Assembly: GCA_026636295.1 (NCBI GenBank) | Contig: CP089451.1 | Coordinates: 372,001 to 436,000, forward strand | Reading direction: 5' to 3' | Origin: Medakamo hakoo | Lineage: Eukaryota > Chlorophyta > Trebouxiophyceae > Coccomyxaceae | DNA: 64,000 bases | Part shown: positions 1 through 10,101 of the stretch, in pieces | How the letters are laid out: each line of letters opens with the position of its first letter | Position numbering within the stretch: position 1 is the stretch's first letter | The notes under the pieces: generated by a model | Database searches by the model: none | Told to the model about the DNA's origin: nothing | Seen by the model: only the letters and a program-made list of their open reading frames with translations | Made by a program: the position numbers and the translations under genes

Positions 1-1632
1 ACCCTGCCGCCCATCGCGACGGGCGTCGGGCCGACCCCGCCCGCGCCCGGCTCATCCGCTGGCGGCGGGCCGGGCGCCGGGCCGCCCCACCCCCACGCCC
101 CGCCGCCCGGCCGGCGCTCGGGGTCCTGGGTCCACCCCCTGGAACGCGGCGCGGCGGGCGCGCCCGGCGCCCTGCCCCTGGGCGCCCTGGGCCCCGAAGC
201 CCCGCCGGACGTCGCGTTCAACGCCTTTTTCGCGCGCGTGGCCTTCGACCTCCTGCGCTCGCCGGCCTTCGCGGCGGGCGTGGAGGCGCGCGTCCGCACC
301 AAGCTGGCTGAACTGCACACGCCCGCCTTCATGCACGGCCTGGCGCTGGTCGGCTTTGAGCTGGGGACGGGCGTCCCGCGCATCAGGCGCGCGCGCGCGC
401 TGCCCGCCCCGCCCGGCGAGGTCTGGCCCCAGCTGCTCGTCGACTTCGAGTACCCCGGCGGCGTCGCCCTGACCATAGAGACCAAGGTGGACCCGCGGGA
501 CGGGGCGGCGTGGGAGGGGTTGGGCCGGGCGATCGACCGGGTGGGTGGAGGCGGCGGCCCGTCTTCGCCCGCGGCGGCGGGGGGTGGGCCGGCGCCGCGC
601 TCGCCGCGCCCGCCCGGCGTCCCGCCCCCTGACGGCGACGAGTCGGACGCGCCCTCGCCCCGGTCGTCCCGGCCGCCTGCCGGCCCTCCCCCGCCGGGAC
701 GCCGCCTGCCCGGCCCGCTGGGCTTCCTGGGCGCGGCCGGCCCCCTGCGCGCCCGCGCCGCGCACGGTCTGCGGGCCCTGGCGGACGCGGCCGCGGACCG
801 GCTGGCCCGCCTCCCGCTCCGCGTCCGGCTGGAGGTGCAGTGGCTGTCCGGCCCCGTCCTGCTGTGGGTGCCGCCCCCGCCCGGCGACCGCCTGTTTTAC
901 GCGTTTGTGGAGCCGCCCCTGCTGCGGTGCGACGCCCGGCCGGACGTGGGCGGCCGCATCCTGCGCGCGGCGCACCAGGCGGTGTCCGCGCGCGTGTCCG
1001 CCTGGGCGGCCGGCAAGCTGCGGCGGGCCGTCGCCGCCAACCTGGTCTACCCGGCCTGCTCGGACGTCGGCCTGCCCCGCCTGCTGGCGGCCCTGGAAAG
1101 CGCGCCGCACGCGGGCGCGGGGTTGCGGCTGCCGCCGCGGCCGCCGGGCGGGCCGCCGCCCGGCGCGGCGCGCGCGCGGCGCGAGGCGCGGCGGGCGGCG
1201 GCGGCGGCCGCGGCGGCCGCCCAGGGCCGCCGCCCGTCCACGGAGGTTCCGCCGCCGCCTCCACGCCCGCCAGCCTTCAGCGCCCCACCCAAAACGTCGA
1301 CCGCAGCCATGGCGGCGGCGGCGGCGGCCGCGGCGGCTGCGCCACCCCTGCCGCCGGGCGGCACGGCTGCTGCCACGCCGGCGGCGCCCTCCCCGCCGCC
1401 GTCGCCGCCGCAGCACGCGGACGGTGAGGTGGGCGGGCCGACCGCACCGAGCCCGCCTGCGTTGGCGGCAGCCGAAGCGGCGGCTGCTTTCGGGTCGGTC
1501 GTGCCGGCGGCCGGGCAGCAGGCGCGGGCGGCACGGAGCGGGAGTGGTGGCGGAGGGGCGCACGCAGAGGAGGGGGGCGGCGGCGACGACGGTCGGCCAG
1601 AGGAGGAGGACGAGGCGCCCTGTGCAGCGTGA
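1..1632 (+). CDS. SMP-domain lipid-transfer protein, TEX2/NVJ2-like (5' end outside window)
   Basis: The reading frame is open from the first base, so the N-terminus lies outside the window; 543 residues are visible. Seen: residues about 74-160 and 255-367 match the two halves of the SMP (synaptotagmin-like mitochondrial lipid-binding) domain of plant TEX2/NVJ2 proteins, including NAFFARVAFDLL, an EYPGGV-type strand and a PPPPGDRLFYAF loop. Between the halves is a Pro/Ser/Gly insertion; the last 170 residues are Ala/Pro/Gly-rich low complexity. Known of the family: SMP proteins shuttle glycerophospholipids or ceramide at ER-organelle contact sites and usually have an N-terminal membrane anchor and PH domain, which would lie upstream. 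No intron is needed in the visible part. The family call is firm; the exact subfamily is less so. Confidence 0.8.
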   Translation, partial: TLPPIATGVGPTPPAPGSSAGGGPGAGPPHPHAPPPGRRSGSWVHPLERGAAGAPGALPLGALGPEAPPDVAFNAFFARVAFDLLRSPAFAAGVEARVRTKLAELHTPAFMHGLALVGFELGTGVPRIRRARALPAPPGEVWPQLLVDFEYPGGVALTIETKVDPRDGAAWEGLGRAIDRVGGGGGPSSPAAAGGGPAPRSPRPPGVPPPDGDESDAPSPRSSRPPAGPPPPGRRLPGPLGFLGAAGPLRARAAHGLRALADAAADRLARLPLRVRLEVQWLSGPVLLWVPPPPGDRLFYAFVEPPLLRCDARPDVGGRILRAAHQAVSARVSAWAAGKLRRAVAANLVYPACSDVGLPRLLAALESAPHAGAGLRLPPRPPGGPPPGAARARREARRAAAAAAAAAQGRRPSTEVPPPPPRPPAFSAPPKTSTAAMAAAAAAAAAAPPLPPGGTAAATPAAPSPPPSPPQHADGEVGGPTAPSPPALAAAEAAAAFGSVVPAAGQQARAARSGSGGGGAHAEEGGGGDDGRPEEEDEAPCAA

Positions 1633-1686
1633 GATGACACAACCGACACACACACGCGAGCGCACATGGTGCAGCCCTTCACACAG

Positions 1687-1691
1687 TTACA
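1687..1691 (-). terminator. TGTAA polyadenylation signal for the 1795-2850 gene
   Basis: TGTAA on the minus strand (TTACA on plus), 104 nt past the stop codon of the unknown minus-strand gene. TGTAA is the established chlorophyte poly(A) signal; assignment to this gene is inferred from position. Confidence 0.45.
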
Positions 1692-1794
1692 CACGCACAC
1701 TTCGTCACACGCCCTAAATGGGTCTTTCCTGCACACGCGCAAGGGGATGGGGGGGAGGAGGGGGGGGGAGCCAACTGCAACACTGGAACACCTC

Positions 1795-2850
1795 TCACCC
1801 GCCGCCGCCGGGCGTGCCGTCCTCTCCGCCCGCTCCTGCCCGCCCAGGCGCCAACAACCCAGGCGCGGCTTCACCCAGGGCTTCCCGCTCCACCAACGCC
1901 GCGGCGACGGGCCGGGGCATGGCGGCGCCCAGCAGGCCCGTGGTCGCGTCGACGCCCGCGCGCGCGGCGGCGAGGGCGGCGTGCGGCGCGACCGCGTGCG
2001 CCAGGGCGGCCGCCGTGGATGCGGCGGCGGCGGACGTGAGTGGGGATGTCCCGGCTACGAGCACCGCCAGGGCGGGGACGCCGTGCGCGGCGGCGGCGGC
2101 CAGGGCGCCGGCGGTGGTGGTGCCAGAGCAGAGCCCTGCCAGCCACGGCGGTGGTGGCACGGCACCGGCCGCCGCTGCCGCCGACGACGACGACGGCCCT
2201 GCCTCGTCTGCTGCCCAGGCCAAAGGCGCACCAGGAGGGAAGGAGCTCAACAGCCGAACCGCCGCCGCCGCCGCCGGATCGCTCGCCGGGGTGGTGGTGG
2301 TCGCAGCTGGGGGGCCACCACCACTCTCGCTGTCGCTGTCCCTGCCGGCGGCGGGTGCGTCGCCGCCGCCGTCGTCTCGCCGAACCACGTACCGGGTGAC
2401 GGATGTCCAGGCGTCTCCCGCAGGGGAGGGCGGTGCCGCGGTCGCACTCCCACCGCCGCCGCTGGTGCCGGCCGGAAGGAGGAACCTGGTTTTTTGATGG
2501 GAGAGAGGGGTGGGTGGGCACAAGGATTGGGTGGAGTTGGAGGGAAAACGCCGCGCCTCGCCTGGCACGGCGAGACATCGACGCCACACCCATGCTGCAG
2601 CAATGCGCACATCCTCTAGGTGAAGCTGCGACCGACGCACGCGAGGCAGTTGCGCTGGCTTGCCCGCACGCGTCGCCCAATGCACACCGCTAGCCTGCAC
2701 GAAAAAAACGCACTCGACAGTGCTCAAGCCCGCCACGCCATCCAGCGCCGCCAGCCCCGCCAGCCCGGCCACCGCCGCCATGTCCGGGGCGGACGTGAGG
2801 GCCGACGCCAGGGCCGCGGACGCGCGGTCGTCCGCGGGCCAGGCGGCCAT
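1795..2850 (-). CDS. Hypothetical protein, two exons
   Basis: I do not recognise this protein. Proposed exons are 2850-2714 and 2485-1795, joined in phase 2 across an intron that opens GTGCGTTTTTTT and ends in a pyrimidine-rich tract before CAG. The start ATG has a good context (GTCGCCATGG). The product is about 275 residues, Ala-rich and predicted mostly helical, with a Ser/Thr/Gly-rich centre and an alanine-rich second half containing GLCSGTTTAGALAAAAAHGV. No signal peptide or clear membrane span stands out. It lies 245 nt downstream of NFS1 on the same strand. The long open frame through the intron is probably fortuitous, because the intron part reads as typical C-rich intronic sequence. 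The gene could be real or mis-modelled at its 5' end. Confidence 0.42.
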   Translation of the reverse strand: MAAWPADDRASAALASALTSAPDMAAVAGLAGLAALDGVAGLSTVECVFFVQASGVHWATRAGKPAQLPRVRRSQLHLEDVRIAAAWVWRRCLAVPGEARRFPSNSTQSLCPPTPLSHQKTRFLLPAGTSGGGGSATAAPPSPAGDAWTSVTRYVVRRDDGGGDAPAAGRDSDSESGGGPPAATTTTPASDPAAAAAVRLLSSFPPGAPLAWAADEAGPSSSSAAAAAGAVPPPPWLAGLCSGTTTAGALAAAAAHGVPALAVLVAGTSPLTSAAAASTAAALAHAVAPHAALAAARAGVDATTGLLGAAMPRPVAAALVEREALGEAAPGLLAPGRAGAGGEDGTPGGGG

Positions 2851-3095
2851 GGCGACCCTTTTTGCGCGCGTGTGTGCCGACTGGGCTGGACTCGACTGTG
2901 TGCTCGGCCCCGTACCGCTCGCCTGGGATGGAATGGAAAAAAAAAAAAGAACGACGCACACAAAAACAGCTACAGCCGCCCATCACCCCCACACCAACTT
3001 CCGCCTCCCCCCCCCGGCACATGCCGACGCAAAACGGCAGAAATGAGGGGCGCCCCCACCGCACCCCTCACCCCCACCCCCACCCCATCCACACC

Positions 3096-4781
3096 TCAGT
3101 GCTGCGTCCACTGAATGGTCTTGAGGTCCACGCCCTCCTGCACCAGCTCCCACAGCGGGGACAGGGAGCGCAACGCCTCCACCCGCGCCACCGTGTGGGC
3201 CACCGCCCGGTCCACCTCGCCCGCCGTCGTGAACCGCCCCAGGCCGTACCGGATGGACGTGTGCGCCATCTCCTCGTCCACGCCCAGGGCGCGCAGGACG
3301 TAGCTCGGCTCCAGGGACGCGGACGTGCAGGCGGAGCCGGAGGAGACGGCCAGGTCCTTCAGCCCCATGAGCAGGGACTCGCCCTCCACGTACGCGAACG
3401 ACAGGTTGACGCAGCCGGGCAGGCGGGTGGCCCGGGGCCCCGCCCCGCCGCCCAGGCCGGACGTGCCGCCCGCGTCCGACGGTCCGTTCTGCTGGACGCC
3501 GGGGAGGCGCGCTGTGATGCCGTCGACCAGGCGTCGGGCCAGGGCGGACACGTGCGCGGCGTCGGTCGCCATCTCGCGCGCGGCCAGGTCGGCGGCGGCG
3601 CCCAACCCCACGGCCAGCGGCGCGGGGACGGTGCCGGACCGCAGCCCGCGCTCCTGGCCGCCGCCCGACATCTGCGCTTCCAGGCGCACGCGCGGGCGCC
3701 GGCGCACGTACAGCGCGCCCACGCCCTTGGGGCCGTACAGCTTGTGTCCAGACAGGGACAACAGGTCGATGGCGGCGGCGTTGACGTCCAGCGGGAGCTT
3801 GCCGGCCGCTTGCGCGGCGTCCGTGTGGAAAAAGACGCCGGCCGCCCGGCACACGGCCCCGATTTCGGCGACGGGTTGCACGGTGCCGATCTCGTTGTTG
3901 GCGGCCATGATGGAGACGAGCGCCGTGTCAGGGCGCAGGGCGGCCTTCACATCCTCCGCGGAAATGGAGCCGTCGGGCGAGACGGGCAGGTAGGTAACCT
4001 CCCAGCCCTTGGCCTGCAGGCTGCGGCACGAGTCCAGGACGCACTTGTGTTCGGTCTGCGCCGTCACGATGTGCTTTTTGCGGCCGCCATAAAAGCCGGC
4101 CACGCCCTTGATGGCCAGGTTGTTGGCTTCCGTGGCGCCGGACGTGAACACAATTTCTTTCGGGTCCGCGCCAATGAGCGCCGCCACCTGCGCCCTCGCC
4201 TTCTCGACGGCCGCTTCGGCTTCCCAGCCGTACAGGTGGGTGCGGGAGTGCGGGTTGCCGAAGCCGCCCGTCATGTGGGGCAGCATGGCGTCCAGGACAC
4301 GCGGGTCGAGTGGGGTGGTCGCCTGTGTGGAGAGGGAGGGAGAGAGGCGGTCAGGGCCTGGGATGGACGGAGGGGAGGGGGGGAGACGGGGGGGGCCGTC
4401 CTTCCCGCGAAAGCACCGTACCTGAGCGTCGAGGTAGACGGGCACGCCCGCCAAGCGGATGCCCTTCATCTCGATCTCGTCCGGGCCGAGCGGCGTGTCG
4501 TCTGTGCGTGGTGGGAGTCGAGAGGGAGGGCAGCAGGAGGGTTCAGGGTGGGGTGCGTTGGAGAGACTCGGGCCCGAGCGAATTCGATCGCCCGCACCTC
4601 ACTCCACACCCCACTCACCGTCCGCCTCCGCCGCTTGCGACGCGAAGCCGCGGGACGCCCGCGTTGCCAGGGCGGCGGGCGCGGCCCGGCCGCCGCGGTT
4701 GGACGTGGGGAGGGGCGCGGCAGACGCGCGGCCGCGGCGCAGCACGGCCGCGGCCGCGGCCGTGGCGGCGCGGCGCAGCAT
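3096..4781 (-). CDS. NFS1: Mitochondrial cysteine desulfurase NFS1 (IscS-type)
   Basis: Pyridoxal-phosphate enzyme that takes sulfur from L-cysteine for Fe-S cluster assembly on ISCU in the mitochondrion. Exons 4781-4619, 4501-4422 and 4322-3096 join in phases 1 and 0 to give 489 residues. Residues 1-50 ([18 protein letters not shown]...) are a typical Arg/Ala-rich mitochondrial presequence. Then come [20 protein letters not shown], the [15 protein letters not shown] substrate loop, [10 protein letters not shown], the PLP-binding lysine in [12 protein letters not shown] (Lys275) and the mobile catalytic cysteine in [12 protein letters not shown] (Cys413). The C-terminus ends WTQH, as in eukaryotic NFS1. 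Length matches the family. Both introns are near 100 nt. The IscS type, as opposed to the plastid SufS type, is clear from the long active-site loop and the C-terminus. Confidence 0.95.
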
Positions 4782-5287
4782 TTGCGTGAGTTTTGGGGGA
4801 TGGGTTTGAGGCGTATCAAGGGCTGTGGACGCCTGGGCGTGCGTGTGTGACCGGGTTCGGGTGCGAGTGGGTGGACGGGACGGCCCCCGCACTCTGCACG
4901 TTTTTCTGCCCTCCCTTCACCGAGACACTCGCCTGTGGCCAGGCGCGGCCACACTGCCCGCCGCTCCACTCTCGCGACCCGCTGGACTCCTATAGGTGAG
5001 CTCGGGACGAACGGGCTGGGAGCGCCCGCTCTCCCTTCCTCTCTCTCGCCCGGCGTGAAGGATGCCCTCCATGTCGTGCTCCCACTGAGCCGGGCGGGGC
5101 AGCCCCCTCGTGCGCCGCCTTGCGCCCCGCCGCCAGCCCCGCACGCGAGAACAAAAACGAATGCCTGTGCCAGCTCAGGCCCAGCTTCCCGCGCCGCTGT
5201 GCCCTCATCTCCCCGTCCAATTCTCCTCGCACATGCACAGAACCCACGCCCGGCCCCGTGTGTACGCCGTCACACCGCAAAAAAGCC
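4782..5287. other. Divergent intergenic region, NFS1 / type I membrane protein
   Basis: About 500 bp between two divergent start codons; it must hold both promoters and 5' leaders. I see no RNA gene, repeat or convincing TATA box. Short frames in it look random. Confidence 0.5.
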
Positions 5288-6513
5288 ATGCCGTCCGCCC
5301 GCGCCCACGCGGCGACCGGCGTGCTGGCCGCGCTCGCGCTCCTGCTCGCGACCACGCCGCCGTCCGACGCCGCCTTGCGCTGCTACTCGTACGCCGTCAA
5401 GGTGCCGAATGCTCCTTTCGGTTACAAGGCCGGCTTCCCGTCGTGGATCAAATCCTGTGACGCGTACAGCTACAAGTGCGCTTTTTTGGATGGGCGGAAA
5501 AAAAAGGGGCATCCCCACGCGCCGCCCACCTTCTCTCACCATCCCCTGGCCCATCCCCTGCCACCACGCCCGCTCGCTCACTCACGCCCCGCCCTCCCTC
5601 TGTCACACTCACCCAGCATTTCCAAGCTGTACATGAAGTACTCGTGCGTCACCACGCGCGACAACAATTTCTTGACCCGCCCCACCGAATGCCCCGGCGG
5701 CCTGGCCGTCCTCGACGGCTCCACAGAAACTTGTTCGTCCGTTTTTGGGTACGGCCCGAAAGGCGCGTTCACGCAGGCCGCCCAGATCACGGGTAACTAC
5801 GGCTTTGACTCGTACGTTTTGGGATGGGGTTGGAGAGAGGGAGAGATCCAGCAGCAGGCGCCGTCGTTTCTTTTTTTTGTCCGCGTGTGTGTGCAACTCC
5901 GGGCGCGCACCCACCCACGCCCCCCCCCTTCCAAAAAAAAACACCTTTTCACAGTGGCAACGTGTGCAACGGCGGCGACACCGGCTACTTCTTCATCCTG
6001 GTCGACGACCAGGGCTGCCCGGACCCGACGCCGCCCAAGGTCGTCGCCGCCCCGTACACCGGCGGCAAGTGCAACCGCCAGGCCATGGGCAACGCCGTCA
6101 AGACGGGCCAGGCGTCCAAGCCCCTGTCCAAGTCGCCCGGCAAGATCGCCGGCATTTCCATCGGCGCGGGCCTGGGCCTGCTGCTGGTCACGGGCGGCCT
6201 GTGCTGGCTGATCTACTACATGTCCCAGCGCGCCGGCGGCAAACCCACCGGCGCGGTCCAATCCGCGATGATGGGCATGGGCGGCGGCGCTGGCGGCGGC
6301 GCGGCTGCTGGCGCGGGCCGGCCGAACAACGCCAACCTGCCTCCAGGCAGCTACGTCCCGGGCGCCGCGGGCGCGACGGGCGGTGCCGCCGCTGCGGGCG
6401 GCCCGGGCGGTTACTCCTACAAGCCGGGCGAGGGTGGTGGCAAGGCCGGCATGCCCCTGGGCACGCAGGCGGGCGGGACGGCCCCCGGCAAGGCCGGCTA
6501 CCCCAAGGTGTGA
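5288..6513 (+). CDS. Unknown type I membrane protein with eight-cysteine ectodomain
   Basis: I do not recognise a family. Exons 5288-5475, 5617-5811 and 5955-6513 join in phase 2 both times, giving 313 residues. Residues 1-29 form a signal peptide (Ala/Leu core, cleavage near SDAALRC). The ectodomain of about 150 residues has eight cysteines and an N-glycosylation motif NIS created at the first exon junction. A membrane span follows (SIGAGLGLLLVTGGLCWLIYY), then a cytosolic tail of about 100 residues rich in Gly, Ala and Pro. The cysteine count and single span suggest a cell-surface or endomembrane receptor-like or matrix-linked protein; this is inference. Donor 3 had to be GACTC|GTACGT because only that keeps phase with the last exon. 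Confidence 0.75.
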
Positions 6514-6563
6514 TGAGGCGGGCGCGGGGGAAAGCATGGGCGGCAAGCCGGGCGGGTTGGGTG

Positions 6564-6641
6564 GCGCCCGCCACCGGCTCTGTCCAGCCTGGTGCAGGGA
6601 GAGCGCCTGCCGCCGGCGCTGTCCAGCCTGGTGCAGGGAGA
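6564..6641 (+). repeat. 39-nt tandem duplication, two copies
   Basis: Copies 6564-6602 and 6603-6641 differ at only three positions; a third partial start follows. It lies 50 nt past a stop codon, probably in the 3' UTR. The unit length is a multiple of three. Confidence 0.85.
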
Positions 6642-6805
6642 GCGCATGGCGTGGCCGGCCTCTCCTTCATGGAGCGTTGCCGGGGCACCCCCGCGGCACT
6701 GGGAGCGCGCGCGCGGGTGCGGGATGTTGACCGCGGGAGGGAGGGGGGAGAAGTGAAAAGCTACATGCGAGGGGTGGACACTCCGCGCGTGCGCGCGCGT
6801 GTGGC

Positions 6806-6810
6806 TGTAA
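6806..6810 (+). terminator. TGTAA polyadenylation signal for the 5288-6513 gene
   Basis: TGTAA 293 nt past the stop of the membrane-protein gene and 150 nt before the RPN7 start. It is the only TGTAA in this spacer. Confidence 0.4.
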
Positions 6811-6960
6811 ACGCAAAGTCGTGAGGCCCTGCTGTTCGTCCCCGCGGACGTGAGGAGAAAGAATGGACAAGGACGGAACACAAGGTAGAGGTGCAGAGAG
6901 CGTTTTTTCGGCGCGAGCGGAGAAAAAGAAACGCGCGCCGCACACCCACACACCACCGCC

Positions 6961-8474
6961 ATGGTCGACGAAAAGGCCATGGACACGGACGGCGGTGCGT
7001 CCGCGCCCGCACCGGCCGTGGACGAGGTGCCCCAGGACTGGAAGCTGGGCGTGGCGGACAAGGTGAGGGTGGAGCGAAAGTTTTTCGTTCCGAAGCAATG
7101 CGCGCGCCACGCCACCCCCTCGCTCTCTCACGCGCCCCGTCCCATCCTTTCCCCACACAGCGCTTCGCCTACACCCTGGCGACCGACCCGGCGACGAAAG
7201 CCGCTCTGCAGGCCGACATCGTGGCCGCGTACAAGGAACACGGTGAGTTTTGAGCAAGGACAAAAAAAAACTCGCGCCCGATCGAATGCCCGGGTGTCCC
7301 ACTGCGCCTTCCGCGTCTCACGGCCCACTCCATCCCCTGTCCCACGCATGCGTCACAGACGCCGCCGTCTCGTACGAAGAAACGTGCGCCGAACTGGGCT
7401 GGCCCGTCGACGCGTCGCTCGCTGCTTCCATGCGGGCTGCTGCAACCACCCGTCTGGCCGCGCTTGACGCTGCGGTCGAAGATGCGCGCGAGAACGCGGG
7501 CGATGTGGAGGTCCGGGACGCGTTAGCGGCCAAAGCGGCGTACATCTGTGACACAGGTGAGAAGCGTGGGAGGGTGGGAGGGCGGCGGTGCGCCTGCGGA
7601 CGTGGCTCGGCATGTGTGCTCACCCCCCCCCCCGCCCCCAGGCGACCGCCCGGCCGCGGCCGACGCGTTCGCCGCCGCCGAAGCCAAAACCGCCGGCGCC
7701 GGCCAAAAGCTGGACGCCCGCCTTGCGCTCGCCCGCCTGGACATGGCCCGCGGCGACTGGCGGGCCGTGCAAAAGGAGCTGGCCGCCGCGGCGGCGATCG
7801 CGGCCAAGGGCGGGGACTGGGAGCGGCGCAACCGGCTGAAAGTGTACGGCGCGCTGGCCAAGCTCGCGAGCCGGGACCTGCCGGGCGCGGCGTCCGCCCT
7901 CGTGGACGCCGTCCCCACCTTCACGGCCACGGAGCTGTGCCCGTACTCCACGCTGGTGCTGTACGCGGCCGCGACCGGCGCGGCGGCCCTGCCCCGCCCC
8001 GACCTGAAAGCCTCGGTCATCGACTCGCCCGAGGTGCGCGCCGTCGCGGCGGCCGACCCGGCCCTGGCCTCCTTCCTGGACGACTTGCACGCCTGCAAGT
8101 ACGGCGCTTTCATGTCCGCGCTCGCGGCCATGGCCGACCGCGTCGCGGCCGACCGGCTCCTGGCGCCGCACGCCCGGCACTGGGCGCGGTGCGTGCGCGG
8201 CGTCGCCTACTCCCAGTTCCTGGAACCGTACCGGGCTGTCACCCTGGACGCCATGGCGGCGTCCTTTGGCGTCTCGCCGGCCTTCATCGACGCGGAGCTG
8301 GCCGACCTCATCGCGTCCGGGCGGGTGCCGGCGCGCATCGACCGCGTGGCCGGGACTGTGCTCACGCGCCGCCCGGACGCGCGCGCGGCGCGGTTGGCCG
8401 CCGCTTTGAAGGCCGGGGACGCCCTGCTCAACCGGCTGCAGCGCCTGTCCAAGCTGGCAGACCATGAGGGGTGA
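6961..8474 (+). CDS. RPN7: 26S proteasome regulatory subunit RPN7/PSMD6
   Basis: Lid subunit of the 19S regulatory particle. Exons 6961-7062, 7161-7242, 7359-7556 and 7642-8474 (phases 0, 1, 1) encode 404 residues, close to the usual 390. The N-terminal part carries the helical TPR-like repeats (RFAYTLATDPATKAALQADI, EETCAELGWPVDASLAASM, ARLDMARGDWRAVQKELAAA). The C-terminal PCI domain includes YRAVTLDAMAASFGVSPAFI and ELADLIASGRVPARIDRVAG, the winged-helix signature of RPN7. It ends with the helix that joins the lid bundle. The last intron carries a long C-run just before its acceptor. No unusual feature beyond Ala enrichment. Confidence 0.93.
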
Positions 8475-8617
8475 AGGGAGGGGTGTGTGTGGGTGGGTGG
8501 GTGGTGGCGGTCGCAGAAGAGAGAGAGAAAGCATGGAGAGAGAGAGAGGGAGCGGGTGTTTTTGAGAGAGACACAAAATGCAAAAAAAACTAAAACGCGC
8601 TCACGCGCACTCTCTGA

Positions 8618-9785
8618 CTACTCTTCCCCCGGCACACGCCATGCCGCCACGCCACCAGACCCGTCCTTGGGCGGCGGGCCCACCAGCAGGTGGGCCAGCC
8701 GCGGCGGGCATGGGGCGGCGGCCGTGGCGCCTGGCGGCAGCTCCCCAGCGGGCGGCGGCGGGAGCAGCAACACACGCACGTGCGGCGCGGGCGCCCAGCC
8801 CTCGCCCAGGCCGGGGCGCCACGTGGGCGCCGCGCCTGGCAGCGGTGGCGGACCCTCGGACGCGGTGTTGGTGACGAGGGCGGCCGCGCCCGTCGCGCCG
8901 GCAAAGGCTTTCAGTTGGTGGGCCAAGGCCAACAGACACGCGCGGCCTTGGGTGGCGGGGGCGGGGCCGGAGACGGACCCGCCGTCGGTCGTGCGCAGGA
9001 GGCCCGGCGCGGCGGCGGCGGCGATCGAGTCCAGGACGATGAGGGATGGCGCGGGGGTGGACCCGGACGTGGCGGCGGCGCTGGCTGCGGCAGCGTCCAG
9101 CGCCGCGCCCGCGGCCGCGAGGGAAGACACGCACACGACGGCCAGGCGGTCGAGGGCGGCCGACGCATCCTCCGCCCCGCACCTGCCTCCCAGCGACGCG
9201 CGCACCAGGCCAGCGAAGCGCCCGGCGGGAAAGGACGGGCCCGTGTGCATGAACAGGGCGGTCGCCCCACGCGCGACGGTCGCCGCGGCCGCGGCCAGGC
9301 ACGCCTGCGTCTTGCCGGCGCCCGGCGGCCCGGCCAGCTCGGTCAGCCAGCCACGGCGCAGGCCGCCGGACAGCAGCGCGTCCAAGCCCGGAATGGAAAA
9401 GGGCAGTGGGACGGCCGCGGCCGCGGCGGCGGACGCGGCCAGGGCCCGCCCGTCGGTCAGAGGTGGCGCGACCGACAGGGTGAGCGCGCGCGTCAAGGAT
9501 TCCGCGGCGGCATGTCCGTCCCGGCCGCCACTGTGTGCGTCGTCGGCGTCCAAGAGAAAGGGCGGGTGTGGGCCCAAGCCGTCGAGGAGGGCGGACTCGA
9601 CTGGATGGGGAACGAAGAGGAGGGGGGGGGGGTTGAAAACGGGCGAGGGGGGGCCAAGTGCAACGCGATGCGAACCGAAAATGTCGCCCGCGCGGACGAG
9701 TTAACGCACCTGTGGGCACGGCCCGGGCCAGGCGGGTGGCCAGAGCGGGGCCGCAGTCGAGTGGCAGGGACGCGGTGCGGGGCAT
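8618..9785 (-). CDS. RAD51D: RAD51 paralog, probably RAD51D
   Basis: RecA-fold ATPase of homologous recombination. Exons 9785-9710 and 9600-8618 join in phase 1 for 352 residues (human RAD51D has 328). Seen: FSIPGLDALLSGGLRRGWLTEL, Walker A GPPGAGKTQACL, Walker B SLIVLDS, then LALAHQLKAFAGATGAAALVTNT and a GEGWAPAPHVRVLLL segment that parallels the LGRSW.FVPSTRILL segment of RAD51D. The N-terminus is compatible with the small helical domain of the paralogs. Known: RAD51D works with RAD51B, RAD51C and XRCC2. RAD51 paralog is secure; D rather than B or XRCC3 rests on the C-terminal alignment. It is divergent to a kinase gene 316 bp away. Confidence 0.75.
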
Positions 9786-10101
9786 GGCAGCGTTTTTTGC
9801 GGGCGGGCGCGCGCACACAGCCACGCGCGGCGCACTGCCGAAAGAGGGCTGTGTCGTCCATCGGGCAACCCACTCCACACCACAGCGATTTTTTTGGTGA
9901 GAGGGGATACAAGCGGATCGACGGAAAGGCGACGAACCGCGCCCCACCCGGTCACGCCAACCCGCTAGAGACCTGGCCCTGGACCCGGAGCGCCTGAAGC
10001 AGCGGTTGCGGCCCTCAATTTGTGGCGCCTGGCCAGTGTTTCGGCCCGCGCATGCGCCTTGTTTTCCTCCAACACTCTTCCCAGCCATCCATCTTCTTTC
10101 C
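9786..10101. other. Divergent promoter region, RAD51 paralog / kinase
   Basis: 316 bp between two opposite start codons. It contains T-runs and A-runs near 9790-9900 that lower the GC content. No gene or repeat is seen. Confidence 0.5.

Larger units (their letters stand above)
6514..6960 (+). other. Intergenic: 3' region of the membrane protein and RPN7 promoter
   Basis: Holds a 39-nt tandem duplication (6564-6641), a TGTAA poly(A) signal and the upstream region of RPN7. No gene is supported, although one frame stays open across the duplication. Confidence 0.5.

Noticed and set aside
1795-2961. Reading the unknown gene as one uninterrupted exon of 388 codons
   Set aside because: The part between 2486 and 2713 has a donor with U-run, a pyrimidine tract and an acceptor, and its translation is unlike the flanks; the first codons would be read from an A-rich spacer.
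2862-4850. Plus-strand frame of 662 codons opposite NFS1
   Set aside because: It is antisense to a certain gene. In very GC-rich coding DNA the opposite strand often stays open; the translation is Arg/Gly/Ala-rich with no domain.
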